From: Agrobacterium cucumeris
GTDB taxonomy: Bacteria; Pseudomonadota; Alphaproteobacteria; Rhizobiales; Rhizobiaceae
DNA length: 64,000 bases
Assembly (NCBI RefSeq): GCF_030036535.1
Contig: NZ_CP080388.1
Span: 558,001-622,000 of the forward strand
Direction: 5' to 3'
In this document: piece by piece, positions 27,566 to 37,063 of the stretch
How positions within the stretch are numbered: the first letter of the stretch is position 1
Layout of the letters: the number at the start of each line of letters is the position of its first letter
Made by a program: the position numbers and the translations under genes
The notes under the pieces: generated by a model
Database searches by the model: none
What the model saw: only the letters and a program-made list of their open reading frames with translations
Told to the model about the DNA's origin: nothing

Positions 27566-29020
27566 TTGTTTAGCCTCGGTCGTCAATACCAGCATCTTAA
27601 TCATGCCGGGGGCTGCGCGTGTCATAGTTCAAACGCACAGCAGCTTTTCGCACGGATCGGCAAAGAAATGTCGCGCCGCTCGGTTCTAAAAGGCATCGCG
27701 GCAACGCTCGCCGTCCCTGCGCTTGGAATCGCGAGCCCCGCATTCGCACAAAAAGCGGAAAAGCCGATTCTGCTTCTGAACGTCAGTATTTTCGATGGGA
27801 TAAACTCCAAGCTGATCACAGGCCGAAGCGTTCTCGTGGAGGGCAAGTTCATTAAAGCCCTGGTCGCATCGGCCGACGACGTTGCCGATGCAGACGTTAT
27901 TGAGTGCGGTGGGCGGACCCTGATGCCAGGCATGATCGATGCGCATTGGCATTCGCTCCTTGCGGGAATTTCGCAAATAACAGCGATGACTGCTGATATT
28001 CCCTACGTTCATCTGGTTGCCGCACAGGAAGCCGAACGGACGGTATTGCGCGGCTTTACAACCGTCAGAGATGTCGGTGGGCCCTCATTTTCGCTCAAAC
28101 GGGCCATAGATGAGGGGCGCGTCGCAGGGCCGAGAATATACCCTTCCGGTGCGATGATTTCGCAGACATCAGGGCATGGCGACTTTCGTATGCGTAATGA
28201 TCTGCCGCGTACATCACAAAGCGCTCTTAGCATTGCGGAGCAGGCCGGGATTTCGGCGATCGCCGATGGAGAAGCGGAAGTTCTTCGCCGCGTGCGCGAG
28301 CAACTCATGCTTGGTGCGAGCCAGATCAAGATCATGGGCGGTGGCGGCGTTGCCTCGAGTTACGATCCAGTCGATGCTCTGCAATATTCAGAGGCAGAAA
28401 TGAAAGCTGCCGTATCTGCTGCGGCAGATTGGGGGACATACGTATGTATCCACGCTTACACGTCGGCGGCGATACAAAGAGCGATTTCCTGCGGCGTCAA
28501 ATCGATTGAGCACGGTCAGCTTGCCGACGATAAAACGGTCAGGCTCATGGCTGATGCTGGCGTTTGGTGGAGCATCCAACCTTTTCTCGCCGATGAAGAC
28601 GCGAATACCTATCCTTTGCCCGAGCAGCGAGCGCAGCAGCAAAGCATTGCCGAGGGCACGGCCCGCGCTGTGGAACTCGGACGCAAGTACGGAGTAAAAA
28701 TGGCGCTCGGCACAGACATCCTGTTCAATCCCAAGGGAACTGCGACACAAGGTCGGCAACTCGCCAAATTCGCTCGATGGTATGACAATGTCGATGTGCT
28801 ACGCCTGCTGACAAGTGGGAACGCGGAACTCGCAGGCCTCTCGGGACCACGCAACCCCTATCCGGCAAAGCTCGGGCGCATTGAAGCCGGTGCTTATGCG
28901 GACCTTCTGCTGATAGATGGCAATCCGCTTGAGGACATCTCGCTGATCGCTGATCCCGATCGCACGATGAAACTCATCATCAAGGATGGCCGGATCCATA
29001 AAAACACGATTTCAGCCTGA
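27566..29020 (+). CDS. Tat-exported metal-dependent amidohydrolase
   Basis: About 484 residues. TTG at 27566 is preferred because GAGGAG lies eight bases upstream; an ATG at 27668 would begin directly at MSRRSVLKG. That segment plus the following hydrophobic stretch ending SPAFA is a Tat signal. Binuclear-metal ligands of the superfamily are visible: DAHWH, Lys in SQIKIMGGGG, His in CIHAYT, His in SIEHGQ and Asp in ALGTDI. Members of this imidazolonepropionase/prolidase-like group hydrolyse cyclic amides or dipeptides; the substrate is unknown. An outer-membrane protein gene follows after 12 bp. Confidence 0.82.
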   Translation: MFSLGRQYQHLNHAGGCACHSSNAQQLFARIGKEMSRRSVLKGIAATLAVPALGIASPAFAQKAEKPILLLNVSIFDGINSKLITGRSVLVEGKFIKALVASADDVADADVIECGGRTLMPGMIDAHWHSLLAGISQITAMTADIPYVHLVAAQEAERTVLRGFTTVRDVGGPSFSLKRAIDEGRVAGPRIYPSGAMISQTSGHGDFRMRNDLPRTSQSALSIAEQAGISAIADGEAEVLRRVREQLMLGASQIKIMGGGGVASSYDPVDALQYSEAEMKAAVSAAADWGTYVCIHAYTSAAIQRAISCGVKSIEHGQLADDKTVRLMADAGVWWSIQPFLADEDANTYPLPEQRAQQQSIAEGTARAVELGRKYGVKMALGTDILFNPKGTATQGRQLAKFARWYDNVDVLRLLTSGNAELAGLSGPRNPYPAKLGRIEAGAYADLLLIDGNPLEDISLIADPDRTMKLIIKDGRIHKNTISA

Positions 29021-29032
29021 GCGAGGAAAAAA

Positions 29033-29881
29033 TTGAAGCGGTTTTCTCTTTTCATTGCACTGTCTCTTTGCGGGATGCCGGTTGCATATGCGGCTGACAC
29101 AACTCGTGACCTGCTGTCCGAACGCGTTCCAGAAGGGACCACTCGTCCAGGCTGGGCGTTTCAGGTAACGCCTTATCTGTGGGCGGCAGGCCTTGATGGC
29201 AGCCTGTCACCTTTTAGGCGCGGTCCAACGATAGACGTGGACAAATCCTTTTCCGATGTGATGGACGATCTCAACTTCGGCGGGTTTGTGAACCTGTGGG
29301 GGCGTTACGACCGGTTTATCTTCTCAGGCGACATCATGTATGTCGACACCACTGATAGTCATGCCACAGGGCCGCTCTCCGCCTTCCAGATTCCAGGATT
29401 GGGTGTCGCGATACCGCCTGGGGCTACAATCGACGGGAAGGTTGACACAAGACAGTTCATGGCGACGCTGCAGGGCGGATACCGGGTTATCGACACATCT
29501 CAGTTTACACTGGATGCTCTTGCTGGAGCACGTTTCTGGCATATTTCGAATGACGTCACGGTCACCGCAAGTCATTTCGCCATCGGAAGCCAAACGGCCA
29601 CGCACGATGAGAGCTTTGGATGGGTCGACCCGGTGGTTGGCCTGCGAGCGTTCCTTCCACTGACTGAGAAGCTCTCCGTTCAGGCCCAAGCCGATGTCGG
29701 CGGCTTTGGAGCAGGATCCGACATCACCTGGTCAGTGCTTGCTACCGCCAACTATCTGGTTACGGATAACCTCTCGGTATCTGCCGGCTACAAGGCGTTG
29801 AAAGTCGATTATGATCGCGACGGTCATGTCTACGACACGATGCTGAGTGGACCTGTCCTTGGGATGACCTGGCGGTTCTGA
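29033..29881 (+). CDS. Outer-membrane beta-barrel protein
   Basis: A 282-residue protein starting at TTG (GAGGA five bases upstream) with a signal peptide ending VAYA. The mature part has alternating beta-strand patterns (WAFQVTPYLWAAGLDGSL, FVNLWGRYDRFIFSGDIMYV, FTLDALAGARFWHI, LSVQAQADVGGFGAG) and ends in the aromatic residue of GMTWRF, the usual Bam recognition. It probably forms an 8-12-strand porin-like barrel of unknown function. It is cotranscribed with the amidohydrolase, suggesting substrate access for that periplasmic enzyme. Confidence 0.75.
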   Translation: MKRFSLFIALSLCGMPVAYAADTTRDLLSERVPEGTTRPGWAFQVTPYLWAAGLDGSLSPFRRGPTIDVDKSFSDVMDDLNFGGFVNLWGRYDRFIFSGDIMYVDTTDSHATGPLSAFQIPGLGVAIPPGATIDGKVDTRQFMATLQGGYRVIDTSQFTLDALAGARFWHISNDVTVTASHFAIGSQTATHDESFGWVDPVVGLRAFLPLTEKLSVQAQADVGGFGAGSDITWSVLATANYLVTDNLSVSAGYKALKVDYDRDGHVYDTMLSGPVLGMTWRF

Positions 29882-29962
29882 TTGGCTTTCACTGAAAGTA
29901 GCCCTCAGACAGTTGTGGCTACACAGTCGTGTCTTGAACGGATACGAACTCGCGACCTGCGC

Positions 29963-30463
29963 CTAGCCGGCGAGATAGCGACGCATGCAATAGAGCAGCG
30001 TTGCCCGTGCTTCATTCTCACGAATGTCGATCACACGCCCGAAGAAGATGCGGTGCGTCGCCTCGTCGACAGTACTGGATAACTCGCATTCGAAGCTGAC
30101 CGAGGAGTTGGCAAGGATCGGCGCACCCGTAAGCCCTTCCCTCCAATCGCCGAGCGCAAATCGATCTTCTGCCGGCGTCTTTCCACCAAAGCGTTCGGAT
30201 ATGTCCTCCTGACCTGGCATCAACGTGTTAACGCAGAAATGGCGCGTGTTCTCGAAGGCATGAAAACACGAGCTCGCACGATTGACGCAGACGAGAAGTG
30301 TTGGCGGCGTATCGCTGACACTGCAAACCGCCGAGGCCGTGAAGCCGTAACGCTTGCCGCCTGACCTGGTGGTGACAACGTTGACGGCAGAGCCGAGGCG
30401 CGACATGCCATTTCGAAACGCGGCTTTGTCCACAATTTCGAAGCGGTGGTTCACCATGTTCAT
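29963..30463 (-). CDS. Flavin reductase-like (FMN-binding) protein
   Basis: A 166-residue flavin reductase domain protein. The family pattern is RNGMSRLGSAVNVVTTR, YGFTASAVCSVSDTPPTLLVCVNRASS, HFCVNTL and a C-terminal FFGRVIDIR. The ATG at 30463 follows AGGAGG; longer in-frame starts lack this. These proteins use NAD(P)H to make free reduced FMN for a partner oxygenase. It begins 27 bp after mesD in the mesX-mesD operon. Since MesD/MesX activity is reported to need oxygen, it may supply reduced flavin to that system; this is inferred. Confidence 0.85.
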   Translation of the reverse strand: MNMVNHRFEIVDKAAFRNGMSRLGSAVNVVTTRSGGKRYGFTASAVCSVSDTPPTLLVCVNRASSCFHAFENTRHFCVNTLMPGQEDISERFGGKTPAEDRFALGDWREGLTGAPILANSSVSFECELSSTVDEATHRIFFGRVIDIRENEARATLLYCMRRYLAG

Positions 30464-30490
30464 GTCGGCCTCCTGCTGCTGAGCCAACGT

Positions 30491-31519
30491 TTAGACCAAT
30501 AGTTCTTTGCGGACAATTTCCGCACCGGCGGCGAGGGCATTCAGCTTGCCTCTGGCTACGCGACGAGACAGGGGTGCCATCCCGCAGTTGGTGCAAGGGT
30601 AGAGCTTGTCAGCATCTACGAACTGAAGTGCTTTTCGCAGAGTATTGGCGACTTCCTCCGGGGTCTCAACGGTATTGGTTGCCACGTCAATGGCGCCCAC
30701 CATCACCTTTTTGCCTCGAAGGAGCTCAATGAGATCTATCGGCACATGAGAGTTGTGGCATTCCAGCGAGATCAGATCGATGCTGGATTTTTGCAGTTTG
30801 GGGAAGGATTCCTCGTATTGACGCCACTCCGACCCCAGGGTCTTTTTCCAATCTGTATTGGCCTTGATGCCGTAGCCATAGCAAATATGGACGGCAGTTT
30901 CGCATTTGAGCCCTTCGATTGCCTTTTCCAGGGTAGCGACCCCCCAATCATTCACGTCATCAAAGAAGACGTTAAAGGCGGGCTCGTCGAACTGAATGAT
31001 ATCGACACCGGCAGCCTCCAGTTCCCTCGCTTCCTCGTTGAGGATTTTGGCGAATTCCCAGGCCAGCTTTTCACGGCTTTTATAGTGGCTGTCAAAGAGT
31101 GTATCGATCATCGTCATCGGACCCGGCAGAGCCCATTTGATCGGCTGGCTGGTCTGCTGACGCAGGAACTTGGCGTCTTCGACAAAAACTGCCTTTTTGC
31201 GAGAGACGGCACCAACGACTGTCGGGACACTCGCATCATAACGATCCCGAATTCTGACCGTCTCGCGCTTCTCGAAGTCAACGCCTTCGAGGTTCTCGAT
31301 GAACGTCGTGACGAAATGCTGGCGTGTTTGCTCGCCATCGCTGACAATATCGATACCTGCCTGCCGTTGATCATCGAGAGACAAACGCAGAGCGTCCTGC
31401 TTGCCGCTGATCAATTCCTCGTCCTGCAGTTTCCAGGGCGACCACAATTTCTCAGGTTCCGCAAGCCACGAGGGCTTGGGCAAGCTGCCGGCGGTTGACG
31501 TGGGCAACAGTGTTTTCAT
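30491..31519 (-). CDS. mesD: MesD, folate-independent core methionine synthase
   Basis: A 342-residue protein equivalent to only the C-terminal catalytic barrel of MetE. Zinc/homocysteine ligands are visible: His and Cys in AVHICYGYG, Glu in SLECHNS and Cys in TNCGM. DEPAF is the usual acidic block. The N-terminal folate-binding half of MetE is absent. With DUF1852 (MesX) directly upstream, this is the MesD type, which published work describes as making methionine without methylfolate or cobalamin but requiring MesX and oxygen. The ATG at 31519 follows AAGG. The methyl donor is unknown. Confidence 0.88.
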   Translation of the reverse strand: MKTLLPTSTAGSLPKPSWLAEPEKLWSPWKLQDEELISGKQDALRLSLDDQRQAGIDIVSDGEQTRQHFVTTFIENLEGVDFEKRETVRIRDRYDASVPTVVGAVSRKKAVFVEDAKFLRQQTSQPIKWALPGPMTMIDTLFDSHYKSREKLAWEFAKILNEEARELEAAGVDIIQFDEPAFNVFFDDVNDWGVATLEKAIEGLKCETAVHICYGYGIKANTDWKKTLGSEWRQYEESFPKLQKSSIDLISLECHNSHVPIDLIELLRGKKVMVGAIDVATNTVETPEEVANTLRKALQFVDADKLYPCTNCGMAPLSRRVARGKLNALAAGAEIVRKELLV

Positions 31520-31546
31520 GATAGGCAACCTTGTGTGTTTGGCTCG

Positions 31547-32530
31547 TCAGTGAACGTGATTGGCAGACCATTGCTCAAGAACGGTCTTGTACGGTTTGAT
31601 GAAATGCTCTTCAGCAAACCTTCCCTGCTCGACAGCCAGCCGGCTGCGTTCCTCGCGATCGTAGACGATGCGCGTCAGGGAATAATCCTGGTGCCGGAGA
31701 TTGGGCTGATAGCAGGCCCCTGCCGCAGAATTGGCGTTGTAAATCTCCGGCCGGTAGATTTTCTGGAAAGTCTCCATCGTGCTGATGGTGCTGATAAGCT
31801 CAAGATTGGTGTAGTCATCGAGCAGATCACCGAGAAAATAAAAGGCAAAAGGTGCTACGCTGTTCGGCGGCATGAAAAATCGAACCTGCAACCCCATTTT
31901 CTGAAAGTAGTGATCGGTCGAAGACAATTCATCCTGCTGGTATTCAATACCTAATACAGGGTGCTGATTACCGGTTCGACGATATGTCCTGCTGCTGGAG
32001 GCACTCAGGCAAATGACTGGCGGTTTGTGAAAATGCTCTTTGTAAGCCTGTGAGTTCAGGAAACATTTGAACAGGTTTCCATGCAGATCGCCGAAATCCT
32101 CTGGCGTACCGAAGGCGGGGCGATCCTTGTTGTAAGCAGGCAGCACCACGCTGAAGTCGTAATCCCGGACGTAAGAAGAAAAGTTGTTTCCAACGATACC
32201 TTCGATGCGCTCGCCGGTCTTTTGATCAGCGATATTCGTTTTCAGGATTTCAATCAGGGGAAAGGCATCATTATTGCCCTGCGCACCGACATTCATCTCA
32301 ACCGAAATGATTTCGAGTTCGACAGAATAACGATTACCTTCGGGGTTATCCCAGTGCGCCAGAGCGTTGAAACGATTGTCAATCATCCTCAAGGCGTTGC
32401 GGAGGTTCTCTGCGCGGTTCTCGCCTCTGGCGAGATTGGCAAAATTCGTCGTGACGCGCGTATTTTCTGACGGGCGATACCCCTCATCAAAAGAAATCTT
32501 CTTTATATTGAAGCTAAAATCTTTGGTCAT
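31547..32530 (-). CDS. mesX: MesX (DUF1852), MesD partner
   Basis: A 327-residue protein recognised as DUF1852, the obligate partner of MesD. Characteristic segments are the N-terminal FNIKKISFDEGYRPSENTRVTTNFANLARG, RFNALAHWDNPEGNRYSVELEIISVEMNVG, and the C-terminal ALEQWSANHVH-like end. No signal peptide or membrane helix is present, so it is cytosolic. Its biochemical role is not established; oxygen use or methyl-donor handling has been suggested. It is the first gene of the minus-strand operon, 27 bp before mesD, and its promoter faces the B12 riboswitch-metR unit. Confidence 0.87.
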   Translation of the reverse strand: MTKDFSFNIKKISFDEGYRPSENTRVTTNFANLARGENRAENLRNALRMIDNRFNALAHWDNPEGNRYSVELEIISVEMNVGAQGNNDAFPLIEILKTNIADQKTGERIEGIVGNNFSSYVRDYDFSVVLPAYNKDRPAFGTPEDFGDLHGNLFKCFLNSQAYKEHFHKPPVICLSASSSRTYRRTGNQHPVLGIEYQQDELSSTDHYFQKMGLQVRFFMPPNSVAPFAFYFLGDLLDDYTNLELISTISTMETFQKIYRPEIYNANSAAGACYQPNLRHQDYSLTRIVYDREERSRLAVEQGRFAEEHFIKPYKTVLEQWSANHVH

Positions 32531-32557
32531 CACGATCGAACGCCCTAAATCCCCAGA

Positions 32558-32572
32558 TGAACCCTGATTTCA
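32558..32572 (-). promoter_or_regulatory. Possible MetR site upstream of mesX
   Basis: TGAA-N7-TTCA lies 28 bp upstream of the mesX start. The enterobacterial MetR consensus is TGAA-N5-TTCA, so spacing here is two bases longer and the match is suggestive only. The location and the nearby metR gene support it. Confidence 0.35.
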
Positions 32573-32887
32573 TTGACGTAAGTTTCAGGACGCACCGGAT
32601 GTTATTTTCAATAGCCTCAGTCGACAGCTTTTAATCTGTCCCGACCCGAGAGCGATGTGCGTTTTGTGCCTGAGAGATCGATCGAATAAAAATGGTATTA
32701 TCTCACGGAAGTATGAGCCCTGCTCATGATTTGGTACGAGAGACGGTCCGCCCGGAGTTTGGGAATGTCCCAGTCTTCCGAAACCCTTAGGGCGGGACGG
32801 ATGTATATCTCGGCCGAGGTGATGACCTTCACTTCCACGAAACCGATGGTGGACGCCTTGACCACTCCAGCGACATACGACATTGGT

Positions 32888-33078
32888 TTGTCATCGTGGT
32901 TCTGCGGGCGAAAGTCCGGAGCTAAGAGGGAATTCGGTCAGGGCTTTGCTGCCTGAAGCCGAAGCTGCCCCCGCAACTGTAAACGGCGAGCGAAAGTCCA
33001 TCCATGTCACTGAGGCAAGCCTCGGGAAGACGGACCAAAGCGACGACCCGTAAGCCAGGAGACCTGCCGCGATAGATA
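32888..33078 (+). promoter_or_regulatory. Cobalamin (B12) riboswitch upstream of thioesterase-metR
   Basis: The conserved core is present in order on the plus strand: AAGAGGGAATTCGGT, GCTGCCCCCGCAACTGTAA (the B12 box region), ACTG...CGGGAAGACGG, GACGACCCGTAAGCCAGG and GAGACCTGCC. It ends about 105 bp before the thioesterase ATG, and no gene intervenes. In this class, adenosylcobalamin binding normally represses the downstream gene, here by masking the ribosome site or by termination. The 350 bp on its left (32534-32887) contain only the mesX promoter and no convincing gene. Confidence 0.93.
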
Positions 33079-33183
33079 ACGTCCACGGGCGGGGTGTCCC
33101 GGAGTGCCGCTTTCGCGACAGGCATTCCCGTGCCGTCGTCTTGCGTCATGTTCCTGCCCTGCCAAAAGCTGATGGTAGTGCCG

Positions 33184-34017
33184 ATGACAGAAATCCCGAC
33201 AATAGAAAAGCCTGCTCAGCGCGGCGCAATAACCAGTCTTATCGATATCGTCTTTCCAGGAGATACAAATCACCACGGTACGCTCTTCGGAGGAACCGGT
33301 CTCGCGCTCATGGATCGTGTTGCCTTCATTGCGGCGACCCGGTTCGGGCGGGCACCTTTCGTGACTGCCTCTTGCGAGCGCATTGATTTCCGGCAGCCGG
33401 CGCGCATCGGGCACATCGTCGAATTCACGGCCAGACCAGTCAGGGCCGGCCGTCGCTCTCTGACGGTCGAGGTCGAAATGGTGGCGGAAACCATTGTCGG
33501 TCGTCAACGACACACCTGTACGAAGGGCATCTTTCATATGGTTGCCGTTCCAGAGGGCGAGAATGCATCGAGCTACGCCTTGCCCGTACTCGCTCCCGAA
33601 GAAACCAGGGAAGCCAGTGAAACAGTGGCCATGGTGGAGATCGTATTTCCAGATCAGGCCAACAGTGTAGGCCGGATGTTCGGGGGCGAAGCGATCGCCT
33701 ACATGACCAAGGCGGCATTCGTTGCGGCGTCGCGCTACTCCGGCAAGCTTGTGGTACTGGCCTCATCCGAGCGCATCGACTTTGCAAGATCAATCGAGAT
33801 CGGTGAGATTGTCGAGGCGGTGGCGCACGTCACGCGTGTTGGCCGCAGCTCCATGTCCATCGAAACAAAACTCTGGTCCGAAAACCTGCTGACCGGTGAG
33901 AGACATATTACCGCCACCGGACATTTCACGATGGTCGCGGTCGACGCGGACCACCGGCCGGTTCCTGTCCGCGATAGCACTCCTGCACACCCGGCTCCTT
34001 ACCAAGGTCGGGCATAA
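33184..34017 (+). CDS. Double-hotdog acyl-CoA thioesterase
   Basis: A 277-residue protein with two tandem hotdog domains. The first has NHHGTLFGGTGLALMD with catalytic-type Asp44. The second has NSVGRMFGGEAIAYMT, where Thr175 replaces that Asp, so only one site per fold may be active. Both carry the SCERIDF/SSERIDF strand typical of the acyl-CoA hydrolase family. It is the first gene behind the B12 riboswitch and ends 1 bp before metR, so both are one unit. Why a thioesterase sits in a methionine/B12 regulon is unknown. Confidence 0.87.
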   Translation: MTEIPTIEKPAQRGAITSLIDIVFPGDTNHHGTLFGGTGLALMDRVAFIAATRFGRAPFVTASCERIDFRQPARIGHIVEFTARPVRAGRRSLTVEVEMVAETIVGRQRHTCTKGIFHMVAVPEGENASSYALPVLAPEETREASETVAMVEIVFPDQANSVGRMFGGEAIAYMTKAAFVAASRYSGKLVVLASSERIDFARSIEIGEIVEAVAHVTRVGRSSMSIETKLWSENLLTGERHITATGHFTMVAVDADHRPVPVRDSTPAHPAPYQGRA

Positions 34018-34018
34018 C

Positions 34019-34900
34019 ATGCTGGACAGACAACATCTATCGATCCTGCGTGAAGTCGACCGCTTGGGCAGCCTGACAGCGGCGGCGGAGCGGCTGAACG
34101 TCTCCCAGTCTGCTCTTAGCCACACGATCCGCAAGCTGGAAGAACGCTATGGCGTGCCGATGTGGGAGAAGGACGGCCGCAACCTCCGTCTCACCGAGGC
34201 CGGCCGCTACATCGTGACATTGGCGCAGCGCGTTCTCCCACAGATCGAAAGGGCCGAAGATGTCCTGTCAGATTATCGCCACGGCCAGCGCGGCTCGCTC
34301 AAGATCGGCATGGAATGCCATCCTTGCCATCAATGGTTGATGGGTGTCACAAAGCCCTATCTTATGGAATGGCCAGATGTGGGCCTGGAACTGACGACCT
34401 CATTTGCCTTCGGCGGCGTGACAGCTCTCACGGGATACGAAATCGACATCCTGATCACCCCGGATCCGATCGAGACACCTGGCATCCATTATTTGCCGGT
34501 GTTTGACTACGAGTTGGTGCTTGCCGTGCCAATCGATCATCCACTGGCATTGAAAGACCACGCAGAACCCATGGACCTGCTGGATGAGACACTGTTCACC
34601 TATCCGGTGCCGCCGGAGCGGCTGGACGTCTTCACACAGTTCCTGGTGCCCGCGAACTGCCGTCCTCGCCACCATCGCAATGTCGAGACGACGGAGATGA
34701 TGCTTCAACTCGTCGCGGCAGGGCGTGGGGTCAGCGCCGTTCCCGACTGGCTGGTACGTCGGGAAGCGGCAGCGCTCGGCGTCCGCCCCATCCACATTGG
34801 TCCGGAAGGCATACGGAAAAGCATCCACCTCGGACTAAGAGAGGGCGACGACGCTGTGGATTTCATAGCCGGGTTTGTTGAGACGTCACGGCAAAGATGA
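34019..34900 (+). CDS. metR: MetR, LysR-type methionine regulator
   Basis: A 293-residue LysR protein with an N-terminal winged helix (TAAAERLNVSQSALSHTIRKLEERYGVPMWEKDGR) and an effector domain that follows Escherichia coli MetR closely: GMECHPCHQWLMGV, IDILITPDPIETPGIHYLPVFDYELVLAV, TYPVPPERLDVFTQFLVPA and MMLQLVAAGRGVSAVPDWLV. MetR uses homocysteine as coactivator and activates methionine-synthase genes. Here the probable target is the divergent mesX-mesD operon. Expression is presumably under the B12 riboswitch through the preceding thioesterase gene. Confidence 0.9.
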   Translation: MLDRQHLSILREVDRLGSLTAAAERLNVSQSALSHTIRKLEERYGVPMWEKDGRNLRLTEAGRYIVTLAQRVLPQIERAEDVLSDYRHGQRGSLKIGMECHPCHQWLMGVTKPYLMEWPDVGLELTTSFAFGGVTALTGYEIDILITPDPIETPGIHYLPVFDYELVLAVPIDHPLALKDHAEPMDLLDETLFTYPVPPERLDVFTQFLVPANCRPRHHRNVETTEMMLQLVAAGRGVSAVPDWLVRREAAALGVRPIHIGPEGIRKSIHLGLREGDDAVDFIAGFVETSRQR

Positions 34901-35105
34901 GCGTCGCGATCGCGGCGGCGATTAGACCCTCGATGTGACAAAACCTCTGTGGCCGACATGGCTTTCTGCCGAGCATCACCCAGAAAACAGCCGACCAGTG
35001 CTCCGTAGAAAAGAAGCGCCAATTACAAGAGCAGCAGTGAAACGATGAGCGCAGGCATCAACCGCCCAGATTGCGTCTGGCCACCGAGCAGACGCTTGTA
35101 GTTCA

Positions 35106-37055
35106 TCAGTCACGCGCCAAGGCCTCGATCGGGTCCAGCTTTGCCGCATTGCGGGCGGGAAGGAAGCCGAAGACGATTCCGATCAGGGTTGAGCAGGCGA
35201 AGGCCACCATAATGGAGCCCGAAGAGAAGATCATTTTGAAGTCGGGGCTCAGCAAATTGAAAAGAGCGCTGATCCCGAGGGCGAGCATCACTCCCATGAA
35301 GCCGCCGACAAGGCAGACCATGACGGCCTCGATCAGGAACTGGGAAAGGATGTCGCTGCGGCGCGCGCCGACAGCCACACGAACGCCGATCTCCTTGGTA
35401 CGTTCGGTCACGGATACCAGCATGATATTCATCACGCCGATGCCGCCGACAATCAGCGAGATCACGGCGACTGACGAAATCAGCAGCGTCAGGGTTTGCG
35501 TGGTGGTCTCGATAGTCTCGCGAATGGTCGCCGAGTTGGTGAGGAAGAAGTCTTTCGCGCCATGCCGACGCTCGATAAGGCGGGAAACTGCGGCTTCGAC
35601 ATTGCCCGGATCGACATCGTCTCTGATACGGACCGTTATGCCGTCGACGTTCGGACGACCCAGCATGCGGCCCATGACGGTTGTGTAGGGCGCATAAACG
35701 GTCAACGTATCAACCGCCGGGCCGAAGGAGTTTTCCCGTTTCGTCACACCTACGACCCTCGCCGGCATTGTGCCCAGAAGGATGACCTGCCCCACCGGGT
35801 TTACCCGGTCTGGAAACAGGTCTCGCGCGGCGTTTGCATCGATCACCACATTCTGGCTGTAGGCGGTAACGTCCTGGGCGTCGAACAGTTGTCCATGCGC
35901 CACCTCAAGCCCCCGTACGCGAAAGAAGTCGGCGCCAACTCCGGTGACTGACGCATTGACGGCCACGGCGGCGCGCTTGACAGTTACGCTCGTCGTGACG
36001 GTTGGTGTCACGCTGTCGACATAGGGCTGGTTCACCAGCGCTTCGGCATCGGCGGGAACCAGGGTCCGTATCTTGCCCGCTTCCAGATCGCCGAAGCCTT
36101 TCCCGGCCCGCACCTCGATCGTGTTGGTGCCAAGCGAACTGATACTGCTCAGGATTTGTTGCTGCGAGCCGGCTCCCAGTGCCGAGATAGCCGCCACCGA
36201 GGCGATACCGATGATGATGCCGAGCATGGTCAGAAGCGAGCGCATCTTGTGCGCCCAGATTGCCGCGCCCGCCATACGAAAAGCTTCAGCCATCCGGTCA
36301 ATCGCACCACGCCAACCAGCGCCCGGCGCGTGCTCGCGGATGGGACGCGCCGTCGCGGCGGATTTGGATATATTGCGCTCATCGGAAATGATAACGCCGT
36401 CGCTGATCTCGACAACCCGATCCGCGTGTTCGGCGATCTTCTTGTCGTGAGTGACGAGGATGATGGTGTGCCCTTCGGCATGAAGCTCGCGCAGGATCTT
36501 CATGACTTCGGCGCCACTGTGCGTATCCAGCGCTCCGGTTGGTTCGTCGGCCAGAATTATCTCGCCGCCATTCATCAGGGCGCGGGCGATCGACACCCGC
36601 TGCTGCTGGCCGCCCGAAAGCTTGCCCGGGATATTGCCCGTCCGCTCGGCAAGGCCCAGTCGGGTCAACAAGGAGATCGCTCGCTTGTGCCGGTCGGATC
36701 GGCTGCGTCCGGCATAGATGGCCGGCACCTCGACGTTGCTGGCCGCGCTGAGATCGCCAAGCAGATGATAACGCTGGAAGATGAAACCAAAACGCTCACG
36801 GCGTAGTGCCGCCAGTTCGTCCACTGACATCTTCGAGGTCTCGCGTCCTTCGATCCAATAGCTGCCGTCCGTCGGACGATCGAGGCAGCCAAGAATGTTC
36901 ATCAGCGTCGACTTGCCGGAGCCCGAGGCGCCGATGATGGCCATCATCTCGCCGGCCTCGATGTCGAGGTCGACGTCTTTCAGCACCCGCACCATCTCGT
37001 CGCCTGCGGGGAAAGCGCGGGATACCCCACGTACGCGGATCAGTGGTTCAGTCAT
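35106..37055 (-). CDS. macB: MacB-type ABC efflux ATPase/permease
   Basis: A 649-residue fusion of an N-terminal ATPase and a four-helix MacB/FtsX-like permease. Walker A is GASGSGKST (42-50), signature LSGGQQQR, Walker [13 protein letters not shown], then HD in LVTHD. The membrane part starts near residue 270 ([24 protein letters not shown]), has a large periplasmic MacB_PCD domain and ends with three clustered helices and [16 protein letters not shown]. It exports macrolides, peptides or lipoprotein-like substrates with MacA and an outer-membrane TolC. It starts 8 bp after macA. Confidence 0.92.
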   Translation of the reverse strand: MTEPLIRVRGVSRAFPAGDEMVRVLKDVDLDIEAGEMMAIIGASGSGKSTLMNILGCLDRPTDGSYWIEGRETSKMSVDELAALRRERFGFIFQRYHLLGDLSAASNVEVPAIYAGRSRSDRHKRAISLLTRLGLAERTGNIPGKLSGGQQQRVSIARALMNGGEIILADEPTGALDTHSGAEVMKILRELHAEGHTIILVTHDKKIAEHADRVVEISDGVIISDERNISKSAATARPIREHAPGAGWRGAIDRMAEAFRMAGAAIWAHKMRSLLTMLGIIIGIASVAAISALGAGSQQQILSSISSLGTNTIEVRAGKGFGDLEAGKIRTLVPADAEALVNQPYVDSVTPTVTTSVTVKRAAVAVNASVTGVGADFFRVRGLEVAHGQLFDAQDVTAYSQNVVIDANAARDLFPDRVNPVGQVILLGTMPARVVGVTKRENSFGPAVDTLTVYAPYTTVMGRMLGRPNVDGITVRIRDDVDPGNVEAAVSRLIERRHGAKDFFLTNSATIRETIETTTQTLTLLISSVAVISLIVGGIGVMNIMLVSVTERTKEIGVRVAVGARRSDILSQFLIEAVMVCLVGGFMGVMLALGISALFNLLSPDFKMIFSSGSIMVAFACSTLIGIVFGFLPARNAAKLDPIEALARD

Positions 37056-37063
37056 AACGCGCC

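Noticed and set aside
32698..32883. A 61-codon minus-strand ORF next to the riboswitch
   Set aside because: No ribosome site, no family, and it abuts the riboswitch 5' end; treated as chance.
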